Shown here: positions 1 through 11,364 of the stretch, piece by piece
How positions within the stretch are numbered: the first letter of the stretch is position 1
How the letters are laid out: each line of letters opens with the position of its first letter
Source of the DNA: Craterostigma plantagineum
Lineage: Eukaryota; Streptophyta; Magnoliopsida; Lamiales; Linderniaceae
Length of the DNA stretch: 64,000 nt
Direction of reading: 5' to 3'
NCBI GenBank assembly: GCA_027422505.1
Contig: JAPQWV010000662.1
Location: 240,001 to 304,000 of the forward strand
The notes under the pieces: generated by a model
Told to the model about the DNA's origin: nothing
The model's database searches: none
The model's input: only the letters and a program-made list of their open reading frames with translations
Position numbers and translations under genes: made by a program

Positions 1-135
1 TTACAGGTTCTTTAGACTGTCCATACACACACACCCAAAAGAGCGTAAGCGGCCTTGCAAGTAAGTGTTAATTCTATGTGGATTTCTATGTTGCATTATT
101 TATTGGCCATAGGACGATCAGGATAGGGTATAAAG

Positions 136-1350
136 ATGGTAAGAACAAGAGGTGAGTCGAGCGGTGGCGATGACCAGAATAGGGGAAACACGGTCCCTAC
201 TGACAACCGCGACGCGACCATTTTCCAACTTACGGAATTGGTGCGCCAGCAGTCAACACAGATACAACAGCTGATCCAACAGAACACCACGAATGCTGGA
301 AACACTCAGGCCGATAGGGCAGAGATAGTGGGAGAAAGGTTCAGGAGGTTGAACCCACCAACCTTCGAGGATACGGCTGACCCGACGGCAGCCGAAGATT
401 GGATAAGGACACTAGAGAGCATGTTCGTCTACAGCAGAGTCCCAGAGGCAGAAAAGGCCCTGTGCGCCGCGTTCCTTCTAAGAGGAAGCGCCGGACATTG
501 GTGGGACACCATTATGGTGATCGAGAATCCTGCCACGATGAGCTGGGACATATTCAAAGAGCTGTTCCGGGACAAGTACTTGACGGCCCCGATGAGAGCC
601 CAGCGTCTCAACGAATTTATAAACCTCAGGCAGGGATCGATGACCGTGGCGGAGTACATACGAAAGTTTGAGCAGCTGTCCAGGTTCGCAGCACACATGG
701 TCAGCACGGATGCTCTGAAAATTGAACGGTTCCTAGAAGGATTGAAACCGGAACTCTATAGAGATGTGAGCATGGCGGGAATCCAGGGAGCTACTTACGC
801 TCAGGAAGCAGAGAGGGCAATGGTAGCAGAACAAGCTGAAGCTCGGATCGTGAGGGCACAAGAGGCCAAGCGCAAATTTGCGCAAATGCAAGGAACACAA
901 TGGAGCGGAGGAAATCAGAAACGGCAGTTTGTGCCTAAAGGTAATAAAAATAAATTCCAGAACAGGCCTGCTCAACAACATCAGGGGACAGTGAACAGAC
1001 CCCCAAACCCGAATCAGAATCAAGGGGCAGTGCCGATTCCCAACTGTCGGAGATGCGGAAAGAGGCACTTTGGGAATTGCAACATGCCGGCCAACGCGTG
1101 TTTCAGATGCGGGAAGCCGGGGCACTTCGTGAGACAATGCTCGGAAGGTGCTTCTGGAAGTCAGGCCGGGAGCCAAGCAGGACCTCAGATGGTGCCAGCT
1201 CGAGTATACACCATCACTTCAGAGGAAGCGGAGAACAACCCAGCGGTGGTGACAGGTACCCTCCTAATCCACCAAACTCCCACGTGCATCTTAGTAGACT
1301 CCGGGGCGACCCATTCATTTGCATCTGCGAAGTATGTGACAAAACTTTGA
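136..1350 (+). pseudogene. gag: E1 gag and start of protease, ended by an in-frame TGA
   Basis: 404 codons from an ATG at 136. Gag forms the retrotransposon particle and binds the RNA genome. A retrotransposon gag domain covers about residues 65-230 (conserved RRLNPPTFED and EDWIRTLESMF). Two zinc knuckles follow: an atypical CRRCGKRHFGNC at about 303 and a canonical CFRCGKPGHFVRQC at about 322. The aspartic protease motif LVDSGATHS lies at about 385. The TGA at 1348-1350 falls inside the protease; the homologous protein continues in the same frame at 1366, and E2 has a glycine codon here. This is a nonsense change, not a natural gag/pol boundary. The start is chosen because the sequence matches E2 from the same ATG. 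Confidence 0.9.
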
Positions 1351-1365
1351 ATAACGCCTGATAGT

Positions 1366-3273
1366 GTGAGTTGTGAGTACAGTGTAGCAATTCCAAGCGG
1401 GACCCCAATTAGGACTAGTCAATTAGTGAAAAACTGCCCAGTCTTAGTCGGCGACAAGGAGTTGCTTGTAGATTTAATAGTCATCCCGATGAACGATTAC
1501 GAGGTGATCCTCGGGATGGACTGGCTCTCAAAATATGGAGCGGTAATAGATTGTAATCATAAGGTGGTGACGTTCAATACGGAAGGGGGAGAACCTCTCA
1601 CTTTAAAGGGGACGGGCGAAAGAGGAATTGTTCCTAAAATTTCGGCGTTGAAGGCCCAACGGCTAATCAAAGCCGGATGCGAGGCATACCTGGTGTTTGC
1701 CCTGAAGACAGAGGAAAACATTCCCACGAAAATCGAAGATGTACCTGTAATTAAGGAGTTCCCAGACGTATTTCCGGAAGACTTGCCGGGACTACCCCCA
1801 GACAGAGAAATCGAGTTTACAATCGACCTGGTGCCGGGAGCTGCACCAGTGTCCAAGACCCCGTACCGGTTAGCACCGACCGAACTGAAGGAGCTGAGGG
1901 AACAAATAGATGAGCTACTACAGAAAGGTTTTATCCAGACCAGTTTCTCTCCCTGGGGTGCGCCAGTTCTATTCGTGCGAAAGAAGGACGGCTCAATGAG
2001 GCTGTGCATAGATTACAGGGAGCTGAACAAGTTAACGGTCAAGAATAAGTATCCATTGCCCAGGATCGACGAGCTCTTTGACCAACTACAAGGCGCCACA
2101 GTGTTTTCTAAGATAGATTTGAGGTCGGGATACCATCAACTGAAAATCCGCAAGGACGATATTCCGAAAACGGCATTCAGTACCAGATACGGGCACTTTG
2201 AATTTCTAGTCATGCCCTTTGGACTGACCAATGCGCCAGCAGCCTTCATGGACCTAATGAACCGGGTGTTCGAAGCCTATCTGGACAAGTTCGTGATTGT
2301 ATTCATAGACGACATCCTCATCTACTCGAAGACGAAGGAGGAACACGAACAACACCTACGAGTGGTACTTGGAGTACTGAGGGAAAAGCAGCTGTACGCT
2401 AAGTTCAAAAAGTGTGAATTCTGGCTGGACCAAGTAGCATTTTTGGGACACATTGTCTCTGGAGCGGGAATCTCAGTGGACCCAAGCAAAATCAAGGCAA
2501 TCAATAACTGGCCACAATCGACCAATGTAACAGAAGTACGAAGCTTTCTAGGCTTAGCGGGCTACTATAGGAAATTCATGAAGGATTTTTCGAAAATTGC
2601 CTCAACATTGACAAAGTTGACCCGAAAGAATACTCCTTTTCAATGGAGCGAAGAATGTGAAGGGAGCTTCCAAGAACTGAAGAAGCGGCTTACTACCGCC
2701 CCAGTGTTGACGATACCCACAGGAACAGGAGGATTCTCCGTTTATAGCGACGCTTCGAAAACTGGGCTCGGATGCGTACTGATGCAAAACGGAAATGTGG
2801 TGGCCTATGCCTCACGGCAGTTGAAGGAGTACGAAAGGAACTATCCTACACACGACTTGGAACTAGCAGCTGTGGTCTTTGCCCTCAAGATTTGGAGGCA
2901 TTATCTATATGGTGAAAGATGTGAAATCTACACCGACCACAAAAGTTTAAAGTACTTCTTCACCCAAAAGGAGCTCGACATGAGACAGAGAAGGTGGCTG
3001 GAATTGGTGAGGGACTACGATTGTGTAATCAACTACCACCCAGGGAAGGAAAATGTGGTAGCAGATGCCTTAAGTCGAAAGACAGTAAGCACGGAACTCC
3101 AACGACTCGGAGTGGAAATCGTACCATTAGGCGAGGTCGAGGTGAAGTTAGCAGCTTTGACCCTTCAACCGATATTGTTAGAACAAATCAAGAAGGCTCA
3201 GGAAAATGACGAGTTCTATGTCAAGATCAAGGGAACCCAGACAGAGCAGCCGGCAGTAGACTATGTATTCTGA
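1366..3273 (+). pseudogene. pol: E1 pol: rest of protease, reverse transcriptase, RNase H
   Basis: 635 codons in the same frame as the gag segment, so this is one polyprotein cut by a stop. The end of the protease domain ([17 protein letters not shown]) is near residues 48-64. RT starts near 180 ([18 protein letters not shown]), with [20 protein letters not shown] and the catalytic [11 protein letters not shown] near 313. RNase H shows [14 protein letters not shown] near 458, [20 protein letters not shown], and [13 protein letters not shown] near 522. RT copies the element RNA to DNA and RNase H degrades the template. The frame ends at TGA 3271-3273, where E2 has an arginine codon; the homologous protein resumes at once in the same frame. 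Confidence 0.92.
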
Positions 3274-3285
3274 GACGACGGGAGC

Positions 3286-3879
3286 TTGTACTACAAGAGC
3301 AGATTATATGTACCGGACGAGGCAGGACTCCGAAGAACTATAATGGCGGAGGCACATACTACACCATACTCAGTGCATCCTGGAGCCACGAAACTATATA
3401 GAGACCTACGAGCGCACTACTGGTGGCCAGGAATGAAAAAAGACGTAGCCGAATTCGTCAGTCAATGCCTCACTTGTCAACGAATTAAGGCAGAACACCA
3501 ACGGCCAGCAGGAACGCTGCAGCCTTTACCAATCCCAGAGTGGAAATGGGACAATATAACGATTGATTTCGTGAGCGGATTGCCGAAAAATGTGAAAGGG
3601 CATGATGCGATATGGGTGATTGTAGACCGACTTACGAAATCTGCTCATTTTCTACCAATAAGTACGACATTCACCATGGAGCGATATGCGGAACTGTATA
3701 TCCAGGAGATAGTACGACTCCATGGAGTACCGTTGTCGATAGTATCAGACCGTGATTCAAGATTCCTATCCAAGTTCTGGACGAGTTTGCAAAAGGCGAT
3801 GGGGACAAAATTGTCATTCAGCACAACTTATCATCCGCAAACGGACGGTCAATCCGAGCGGACGACCCAGACCCTATAA
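3286..3879 (+). pseudogene. pol: E1 pol: integrase zinc-binding domain and catalytic core
   Basis: 197 codons. The HHCC zinc-binding domain is visible (VHPGATKLYRDL ... [10 protein letters not shown] ... SQCLTCQ). The core follows with DFVSGLPK, the first Asp region [25 protein letters not shown] and [11 protein letters not shown] with the catalytic Glu. Integrase inserts the cDNA copy into the chromosome. The frame ends at TAA 3877-3879. Next to it E1 is one base shorter than E2, so a stop and a one-base deletion coincide and the remainder lies in another frame. Confidence 0.9.
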
Positions 3880-3881
3880 GA

Positions 3882-4613
3882 ATGTTACGAGCCTGTGTGC
3901 TTGACTTCAAAGGCAACTGGAGCAAGTACCTTCCACTGGTGGAATTCTCGTACAATAATAGTTATCAAGCTACAATTGGAATGGCTCCTTATGAAGCCTT
4001 ATACGGACGAAAGTGCAGATCCGCAGTACATTGGGATGAAGTCGGTGAACGGGCGATGTTAGGCCCAGATATGATCCGAGAAATGACGGAAATTATCGCG
4101 ACGATTCGAGAGAGAATGCGCACGGCGCAAAGCAGACAAAAGAGTTATGCGGATCGAAGACGCAGACCGCTAGAATTCAAAATTGATGATTGGGTTTTCG
4201 TGAAAGTATCGCCAATGAAGGGCGTTAAGAGATTCGGCAAGAAGGGAAAACTAAGCCCAAGGTACATTGGTCCCTTCAAGATAGTGAAAAGAGTTGGCGA
4301 AGTAGCGTACCAACTGGAACTACCAGCATCGTTGTCGCAAGTACACGACGTGTTCCACGTGTCGACTTTGCGAAAGCTTATTGCTGACCCAAGCCACGTG
4401 CTGACAAACGACACTCTGTACCAACACTTGAAGCCAGATTTGAGTTACGAGGAAAAACCCGTCGAGATTTTGATGCACGAAACGAAAAGGCTTAGGAATA
4501 AGGAAATTCCCTTAGTAAAAGTGTTATGGCGGAACCAATCGATAGAAGAAGCGACTTGGGAACGCGAGGATGAGATGAGGGTCCGCTATCCTGAATTGTT
4601 CCAAACGGGCTGA
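3882..4613 (+). pseudogene. pol: E1 pol: integrase C-terminus and chromodomain-like tail
   Basis: 243 codons, in a different frame from the previous segment. It begins [19 protein letters not shown] and contains the [19 protein letters not shown] segment and [14 protein letters not shown]. Near the end [16 protein letters not shown] is the chromodomain-like signature of chromoviruses, which in this group is known to guide integration to heterochromatin. It ends RYPELFQTG then TGA. The same tail is seen in E2, E3 and E5, and its last codons survive in E4. Confidence 0.88.
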
Positions 4614-4649
4614 TTTCGGGGGCGAAATCCTCTTTAAGGGTGCGACATA

Positions 4650-7600
4650 TGTAGCACCCGAGTCCTCGTGAATAGTAAGGCCAATAAATTTGCGTAAATG
4701 ATGACTGTGATTATGCGCATTTCGTGCTCGTGTGAATTATGTGAAATCTGCATGTTAAAATGTGCGCTTGATTATTTGGTAATGCGGTGCATTTAATTTG
4801 CACTGTAAGACTTCGAATTTAATTAGGGATTTTCGAAAATAGAGCAAGGAAAATGGAGGAATTAATACAATTTATAATAGGAATTGGACCATAGTTAAAA
4901 CTGGGCTAAATTTAAACATGTGGCCCAATCCATGAGAAATTATATGTGAGACAAAGTCCCTTAAAATGGGGGGGAGTTCACGTTGGAACAAATCCCATCA
5001 CCATACCTTTTGTTAAAATATCTACCTAACACCCATTAAACTCTCAAAACTCACTTAGCAAGAAAAGAATCTAAGGTGCAACGAAGGAAGAAAGGAGAAA
5101 CCGAAATAAATTCAAGAAAAGCTTGGAAGTAGGTATGAGTTCTTACCATGGCTTTATATTTTATTCCAAGCAAAAACATACCCTAAGAATTATAAGCACG
5201 GGAATATCTTAGGCTAGGATTGTGCGGATATAATTATCAAAAGTATATCTTCGCACCTTAACGTTGTACCATTAATCTTATATATTAACTTGTTTAGGAT
5301 GTTAGAGTACGAAAATATGTGTAAGACGTGTTATTAAGTTCGAAGCTTAGGGTTCTTGAAGTTTTTAGGGTATTCAATGAGTTCTTGAAAAAGGGGATGG
5401 TTAGATCGAAGTATTTTAGGTTTGCGAGTCAAAAAGTGTTTTTGGTAGGAATGGAGTCGTGAAGTGTAAACTTCGCGAACTCTAGTTCGCGAACCCTAGG
5501 CATGATGAGGTTCGCAAACTCCATAAAAGTCGCGAATTGATCGAAGTTGGCGAACCTAGAGACTTTGCGAATTGGGGTCGTGAAATAAGGGTTTCGCGAA
5601 TCATGGTTCGCGAATCGTTGGTAAAAGGAGGATTGCGAACTCTAAAGCTTCACATGCATGAGTTCGCGAACTCTAGAAGAGATAAAAATTCACGAACCCT
5701 AGGTGAAAAGAGAATTTGCGAACTCTAAGGATTCGCATACACAGATTCGTGGAATGAATGCTGAGATGTTTCGCGAATTAGGCTAAGCCATGGATCACGA
5801 ACCCACAATGAATTTCACGAATTATATTTGAAACTAGCCACTTTGCGAATTGAGTACGTTTGCGAATCAAGATACAAAGGTAGGTAGAATTCGCGAACCA
5901 TGCAAGGCGTTTCGCGAATTAAGGTAAGTTTGGCGAATTAAGAGAAGTTGAAAACTTAGCTTCAGCCATGTAGAATTCACGAACTAGGAAACTTTGCGGA
6001 TTAGGGTTCGCGAAATGAAAAGTTCGCGAATCCTAAATTGAGAGGTACACTTCGCGAACCATGAAGCCGCAAACCTCATATGCGAGTTCCCACAAGTCGC
6101 GAACCCAAATTGGTACACACTTCACGGGCCGAACTTTGGGAATCCAATTAGGAATTTAGAAATGATTCGCGAACAATAAAATAAGGATTTCGCACACGAG
6201 TTCGCGAGGTGTAGACTTCGCGAATTAGAACTCCACGAATTGAACCCCTTAGATGAGCATAGGCTCTTTCAACGCCCGATCATAATTTGCCTATCGGTGT
6301 CCCTAGGGCCAATTTTCGGTATAGGTAGACGTTGCATTCGATAGAATTTTGGTACGAAAATTTACGTAGCCAACTGATATAATTTATAGACTGACTTTAT
6401 AGCCTGTTCGAGTTCAAAGGGTGAAATATTAGGAAATTCACCAGACCGGCTAGCAAATAGCTTATGGACGAATTTTATGAACTTCATGAACTTCATAAAA
6501 TTCCCTAAGTCAAGGGAGATGTACCAAGTTAACTATGACTTCTAAAGATATTTATAACCAAGGAAAATACCTAAGTCATTACGTAATTAATTAATTTAAA
6601 ATGGTGTCCTAACGATACTATTCTATGTCTAAGGTTTGGACTTAGGACAATACCCGGGTCAGGTAGCGGCTAATCCACGGACGCCAGGTAAGTAGAAATC
6701 CAACTACAACACATAACTTGTGTGCTATATGTATATGTGACTATGTGCCTACGTGGTTTCGTGATTACGTGAATTTATCGTTACGCTTTCATGTGGTAAG
6801 CATAAGTTGCATTTGGTTGCATAAGCATGCTCATGTGCACGCACGAACTCATGGGGAAGAGTCATGGGATAGAGTGTGCATGGTGATATGTCGCTTGTAC
6901 GCGACGAGGACTTGCCGATGTGGGCAAGTGTGTCGACTCATAGTTGAGTCAGGGGCTGTCTACTATGCTACCAGGGCGGCGTTTAGCGTCGTCATACTAT
7001 TATTGTAAATATATATATTGGTATCCTATGGATAGGATTCGGGCATGGCCCATGGCGGTAAGGTGCGACCTGGAGGGTGCGATCTGAGGGTATAAGCGGC
7101 ACCGGGAGGAACCCTGGTGTAGGCAACCTCAGCGTAGGCTACCAGCGTGAGCGACCGCCGGACAGTCGGGGACGATCGGGTTCATATGGCGACCTAGGGG
7201 AACGACGTGCATCCTAGGGTTCGGCCATCCGGCGTGGACCGCTGTCGTATTGTCCTGAGGGACGTGAGCTCTTGTGGTGCATAGTAAGATTAGCCGAGGG
7301 CCCTGAGTTTTACTAGTGCGAGTACTAGGTGCATCGGCGCGGATTGCCCTTGCATAGAAATAATGCATCGGCAGGGTTTGCCTTTGCGGGGAAAGGGACA
7401 CGTGCATACATGCATGATTTCTGCTTACTGAGCCTCGGTGGCTCATTCTTTATGTTATGTGTTGTAGGCGCCAGCGAGCACGGTACGTGATCGCGTTAGA
7501 TGACAAGGCAAATCTTATGGAGCTTCGCGCTGCTTTTGGGGTGGACGTGTGTGTATGGATGACGACCTGTGAGGCCGGGCGCATAGGAGCCTTTTGCTGT

Positions 7601-7807
7601 GCCGACACACCTTCGTCCTCGTAGTTAGATCATGTCTGGAACTTAGTGTTCGACATGTATTCTTTTGACTTGTACAGAACATCATTCCATTATGTAAATG
7701 GAAAAAGAAAAATTTTATACGCATTCTCAGTGTACCTTACTACTCATAACTCGCTAGGCACATAGGAATGCGCTAGAATAGGCAGTTAGGGAAGTCGGGT
7801 CGTGACA
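4650..7807 (+). repeat. E1 3' LTR (3,158 bp)
   Basis: Starts TGTAGCACCCG just after a degraded polypurine tract (TCTTTAAGGGTGCGAC) and ends GGGTCGTGACA, giving TG...CA termini. It holds the TTCGCGAA word array (5470-6240) and the intron-like cassette: donor-like CCAG/GTAAGTAG at 6688, acceptor-like TTGTAG ending 7467. The block before the acceptor (GCATACATGCATGATTTCTGC, then TTACTGAGCCTCGG) recurs in E2 and E4 LTRs. The short ORFs inside resemble no protein I know and are treated as chance. Confidence 0.9.
5470..6240. repeat. TTCGCGAA word array in E1 LTR
   Basis: The palindrome TTCGCGAA and near variants (TTGGCGAAC, TTTGCGAAT, TTCACGAAC) recur at irregular spacings of roughly 15-40 bases, usually followed by CTCTA, CCTAG or TTAGG. 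Spacers are not conserved, so this is a dispersed word rather than a fixed-length tandem satellite. Confidence 0.85.
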
Positions 7808-9365
7808 ACATACGATTGAAACGTTTTCAATTTCAGTAACACATCACCTAGTAAAAATGTTGTAGAAAGTTGTGGACTGTCAAAGACGCTAATAGAACTG
7901 TCAGAAAATTATAACAGGATTTTTAGAATATTACCACATTACCTGCAAATTATACCACATGTCTGGTACAAAGAAACAATACCAACCGAATTTATGCACA
8001 TTGTTTGGTACATATACCGCATAATACGCTTCAGTATAACATCATTAATTATACTAATTTTGTCCGTAAATTTGCTTTTTCCCGAATATATAAGATTTAT
8101 GTTCATTTAAGTATGTGATTTCACTAAGTTAACAAAACAAATTCTCTAAAAGACATATTATGCGAATGTTGATATCAATATGTGAAAGTTGAGATCAAAA
8201 GTCATGTAAACACATAGCTCTTCTTTCACAAATATACTAGTATCTATTTTGATGAGACATAAGGTCATGAATTCCATCACAAACGTACGAAATGGATAGC
8301 GAAACGAAATTGGAGATGACTATGAAGTAAATGGAACACAAGAATTTACGTGGAAAACTCCTTTTTGACTGGGGATCTAACGAGGCATAGCAAACACACA
8401 AAGAAAGAAAAGAAGAGAGAGAAGGAGAAAGAAAGAAAAAAAATAGAGGGTTTGTTCGGTATTTACTCCAACTATAAAGAGAGAGATAGTGAGTGTTTTC
8501 TCCTTTATAGGTAGAGAGGTTGTAATCCCTGTTTTACCCCGTCAAAAAGGGGTTTCAATGTTCAACATTAAAGCACGAACAACATTTAATAGACCATAAA
8601 CTCAAAATTCGAGACCCCAAACCCTAAACAATCGAAAAATGGATTTGTGAGCGAAATTAATGAAATTTGTAATGTGGTTTGAAAAACCTATTATGCAGTA
8701 TCAATATCTACAATAGTGTTAAGAATTGGACGGACATTCAGTATTATTGGCAAGTAATGTGGTAATATTCCTTGACAATATAGAACATTCTGAAATATTC
8801 TTAGTGAATATTTTCTTTTATCTATACATTTGTTATTTATTGACAGAAAATGTTACCCTGAAAACGTTTTAATTTTGAGGAAAAAAAGCCAAATTCGCGT
8901 CGTCTTCCATGAACATATATGATTTTATGAAGCTAAACTACAAAGTTCATTGATAAGTAACGTTTCGCGAACATTGAGGTTAGTAGTCCAATGTTGATAT
9001 CACTAGTATCTATAATCGAGATCACCTCTATTGGAATGTATATACTACACCCTGTCCTTATGTTGTTAATCAGGACCCATTGTATACGTTTCACATTAAG
9101 ACGTTAATAATATCAACATATCCTATGAGAAATACCTACGAGCCATTGATGTCCTAAACCTAAACCCGTAATTCTAAAACATAATTTGAAAATAAGTAAT
9201 TTGGTACCGTATAAGCCACGTTTTATACCTCTTAACTGGAGGGAAGTACCACATTATTTGACAAGCTCCCTTGTTGGCAAATTTAGCAATTCCCGCCTAA
9301 ATTATTGAGATCCAGCCTAAATTATTGAAATTTCGCCTAAATTGGATAACACAAGTTACAGAGAG
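7808..9365. other. Gene-free stretch with a diverged inverted repeat
   Basis: AT-rich and without convincing coding potential. Two arms pair in inverted orientation: around 7817-7845 (AAACGTTTTCAATTTCAGTAACA) with around 8853-8873, and GAATATTACCACATTAC near 7928-7948 with GTAATGTGGTAATATTC near 8755-8771. This suggests an old MITE- or Mutator-like element of about 1.06 kb next to the E1 LTR. A purine-rich tract lies at about 8397-8445. Three GCCTAAATTATTGA-like repeats lie at about 9294-9342. I see no gene. Confidence 0.45.
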
Positions 9366-9663
9366 TGTTAGGTCCTAATTTAGAGATCAAGATTTCGATC
9401 GAAAAACCTTCTTGAAGGGCTCGAGAGAGAATTTCACTTAGAGTGAGAAGATTTATTGTGTTTCTCTAGAAATTGAATTGCAAGCCTTTCGGATCAATTT
9501 TCTAAAATCTTCTCATTAAACACAATGTTTGTACAACTATTTATACCAAACATACTTGGTATAAATAACAAGCTAAGACCTAAACTAAGGACTATTACAA
9601 TAAAAGACCCAAATTACGAAGACAGCTAATTAAATCAATGCACAATTAAACTGATATCCTACA
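9366..9663 (-). repeat. Short LTR (298 bp) of the unrecognised-ORF element
   Basis: Read on the minus strand it begins TGTAGGATATC at 9663, directly after a polypurine tract, and ends GGACCTAACA at 9366, giving TG...CA termini. It has a TATA-like GGTATAAATAG inside a perfect 11-bp inverted repeat (arms 9539-9549 and 9556-9566), followed by a pyrimidine-rich U5-like segment. The matching 5' LTR is not in the window. I call it an LTR from termini, PPT, TATA and position; no second copy confirms its limits. Confidence 0.65.
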
Positions 9664-9678
9664 ATCTTCCCCTTTGTG
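9664..9678 (-). other. Polypurine tract of the short-LTR element
   Basis: On the minus strand CACAAAGGGGAAGAT sits directly before the TGTAGG start of the short LTR and about 90 bases after the ORF stop. This is the expected place of a plus-strand primer in an LTR retrotransposon. Confidence 0.6.
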
Positions 9679-9766
9679 CTAGATTCCTCTTCCGAGCTGT
9701 CAGTCCTCGTCGGATAGCACGATCTGCGCAAGCCTAGCGCATGCTCAAAATTCCTGAGCGTATTCC

Positions 9767-11343
9767 TCAGCTCCAGTCGCTTATATCATCCAGTAGTTCC
9801 ATTAGGAGTTGTTGTTCTCTCACGTACCTATGAATTCTCAGCATTGTCTCCAACCGTTTCTTTATATTTTGCCTTATGACCTTGAGCATCCCATCACAGA
9901 ATTTCTGTACTTCAGTCTTCAACATCAACCTAGTCTTCTTGGCGATCGGGTTGTGGTAGGTGATGCCAAGGACTGAGCTGATGTGCACGTGATTATTGGG
10001 AAGCACTTGGATCTCAGGTCCCTTGTTGAGCGGTGCGGTCCTGTTGACCTTCTTCATGTTGCTTTCCAGAGCCATCTGAAGGTTGTGCGCTACGAAGTAC
10101 TTGACCTGGCGCATCATGTACCGGTAGAGTCCCTCGAGTCCTTCTGTCTTGATGAAGCCTTGAGGACCCTTGTATTTCTCCACATATAGCTGGTAGAGGT
10201 TGTACACCTCCTCGGCAGGGAGATACGGTAGGTCGTTCTCGCTCAATTCCTCTCGAATCCTGTCTACTCGCTCAATGGCGTAGTACGATGTTGGAAGTCC
10301 TCCTTTGGCACAGAAGACGCTGAGGAGCTGACAGATGGGAGATAGGCTCTTATAATGAATGACTCTTGGTTTGTGCTTTAGTCATCCCCAATCTCATGTC
10401 AGGTCCAAGGTGGGTCAGCATCCACAGATATATCATTCTCTTATGCTGATCCCAGTGGGAGATCCCTCTTAGGTCGAACTCATTCGGCTTTTTGACCTTG
10501 TCCGGTGACCTCCAAATGTGCTCTCTAATTTCTTAAAGGAAGGAGATTTCTATTCTGATATTCTCCCATGGCGTATCGATCTGGACAATTCCTGAAGCTC
10601 TTAGGGGATACCGCCCATTGCGCAATCAGCTCTGGGGGCCTTGGGAGCTCTTGGTCGTGATCTTCACCTTCCCGAAGCTATTCATCTTCTACGAGCACCA
10701 GGTCCACCGAAGCTTGTTGTAAGAATTGACGAACGTCCTTATGCTGTTGTCTTTGATGCTCATCGGGCAGGCAATGGGTCATCCACTGTCCTTCGAAGAT
10801 GTATTTGTCGAGGAATTCATGTAGGTTGACGGCATGTCCTGATGGTCCTGATTGGTCTTGAGCAGCTGAGGGAGTAGCTTGGGTTTGAGCCAGGGCCACG
10901 AGCATGGCTGCACTTGCTTCTTCTTCCGGAAGAAAGGGGCTTGTGAGAGTCGTTGGTGTGGTCGGAGGCGTCCTTAGGTGAAAGGTTGGTGGGTCGATTT
11001 GGGTTGTGTGGGTTGTATGAGTGGTGCGCTGCGCGGTGGTGGTTGTTTGGGTTATGGGTTGCAAGGTTTCAACGGCTCCAGCGCTTGTCTGTGCGCCACC
11101 AGAGCCTTGTCTCTGACCTCTAGTCATGATCCTACATCTTTTCTCCCCCTCAGGACGACCTTGATCATCTGGGTCGTCATGTCGACGTCTGGAGCGGGAG
11201 TCTTGTCCTCGGCACATTAAGGTAGGATCAGGACGGTCTACGAGATGGCGGAAGAGGTCCTCTTCTTCCGGCGTTCGAGTAATCAACTCGAGTGGACGGG
11301 CAACTAATATGGAGTCGAGGTCGCTGATGGGTATGGTGGCTTA
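9767..11343 (-). pseudogene. Unrecognised retroelement ORF, copy 1 (broken)
   Basis: About 520 codons on the minus strand with several breaks. In order: an N-terminal segment with ISDLDSILVARPLELITRTP and PEEEDLFRHLVDRPDP; an S/T/P/Q-rich low-complexity stretch; a segment with KYIFEGQWM and VDLVLVEDE; a segment with TPWENIRIEI, VKKPNEFDLRGIS and YLWMLTHLGPDMRLGM; and a basic C-terminal 159 codons ending LLDDISDWS. Breaks include a stop at 10678-10680, one near 10545 and frameshifts near 10585 and 10330. Copy 2 at 63316-64000 shares the order YIF..W / DDEL / PWE / RGLS, which shows this is a real family. The layout recalls plant Athila ORF1-like proteins, but I am not sure; no CCHC knuckle or RT is present. 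It lies just upstream of a PPT and LTR. Confidence 0.6.
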
Positions 11344-11360
11344 GTTTAACGGGTATTACA
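11344..11360 (-). repeat. Remnant of E3 3' LTR (about 17 bp)
   Basis: On the minus strand TGTAATACCCGT at 11360 matches the start of the E3 5' LTR at 29400 and follows a PPT (TTTTAAGGGGCGAGGA, about 11361-11376). After about 12-17 bases the match stops and the unrecognised ORF begins. More than 2.4 kb of LTR is therefore missing, apparently deleted at this junction. Confidence 0.75.
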
Positions 11361-11364
11361 TCCT

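Larger units (their letters stand above)
1..7807 (+). mobile_element. Tekay-type Ty3/gypsy retrotransposon E1 (5' LTR outside window)
   Basis: The internal region begins at the left edge. Comparison with E2 (PBS 14889-14900) puts the primer binding site about 18 bases before position 1, so the 5' LTR is off-window. Order is gag, protease, RT, RNase H, integrase, chromodomain-like tail, degenerate polypurine tract, 3' LTR. Order and domain content fit a Ty3/gypsy chromovirus of the Tekay/Del clade, which is known for long LTRs. The coding region has two in-frame stops plus one stop with a frameshift, so the copy is dead. The target duplication cannot be checked because only the right flank (ACATA from 7808) is visible. 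Confidence 0.93.

Noticed and set aside
1348..1350. Programmed readthrough or natural gag/pol stop in E1
   Set aside because: The stop falls inside the protease domain; E2 and E5 have sense codons there. Simple nonsense change is more likely.
5470..6240. CRISPR-like array
   Set aside because: Repeats are 8-10 bases, palindromic and irregularly spaced, without uniform spacers or cas genes, in a plant retrotransposon LTR.
6718..7008. 96-codon plus-strand frame in the E1 LTR
   Set aside because: It lies inside the intron-like cassette and has no recognisable domain; the corresponding frame is not kept in E2.
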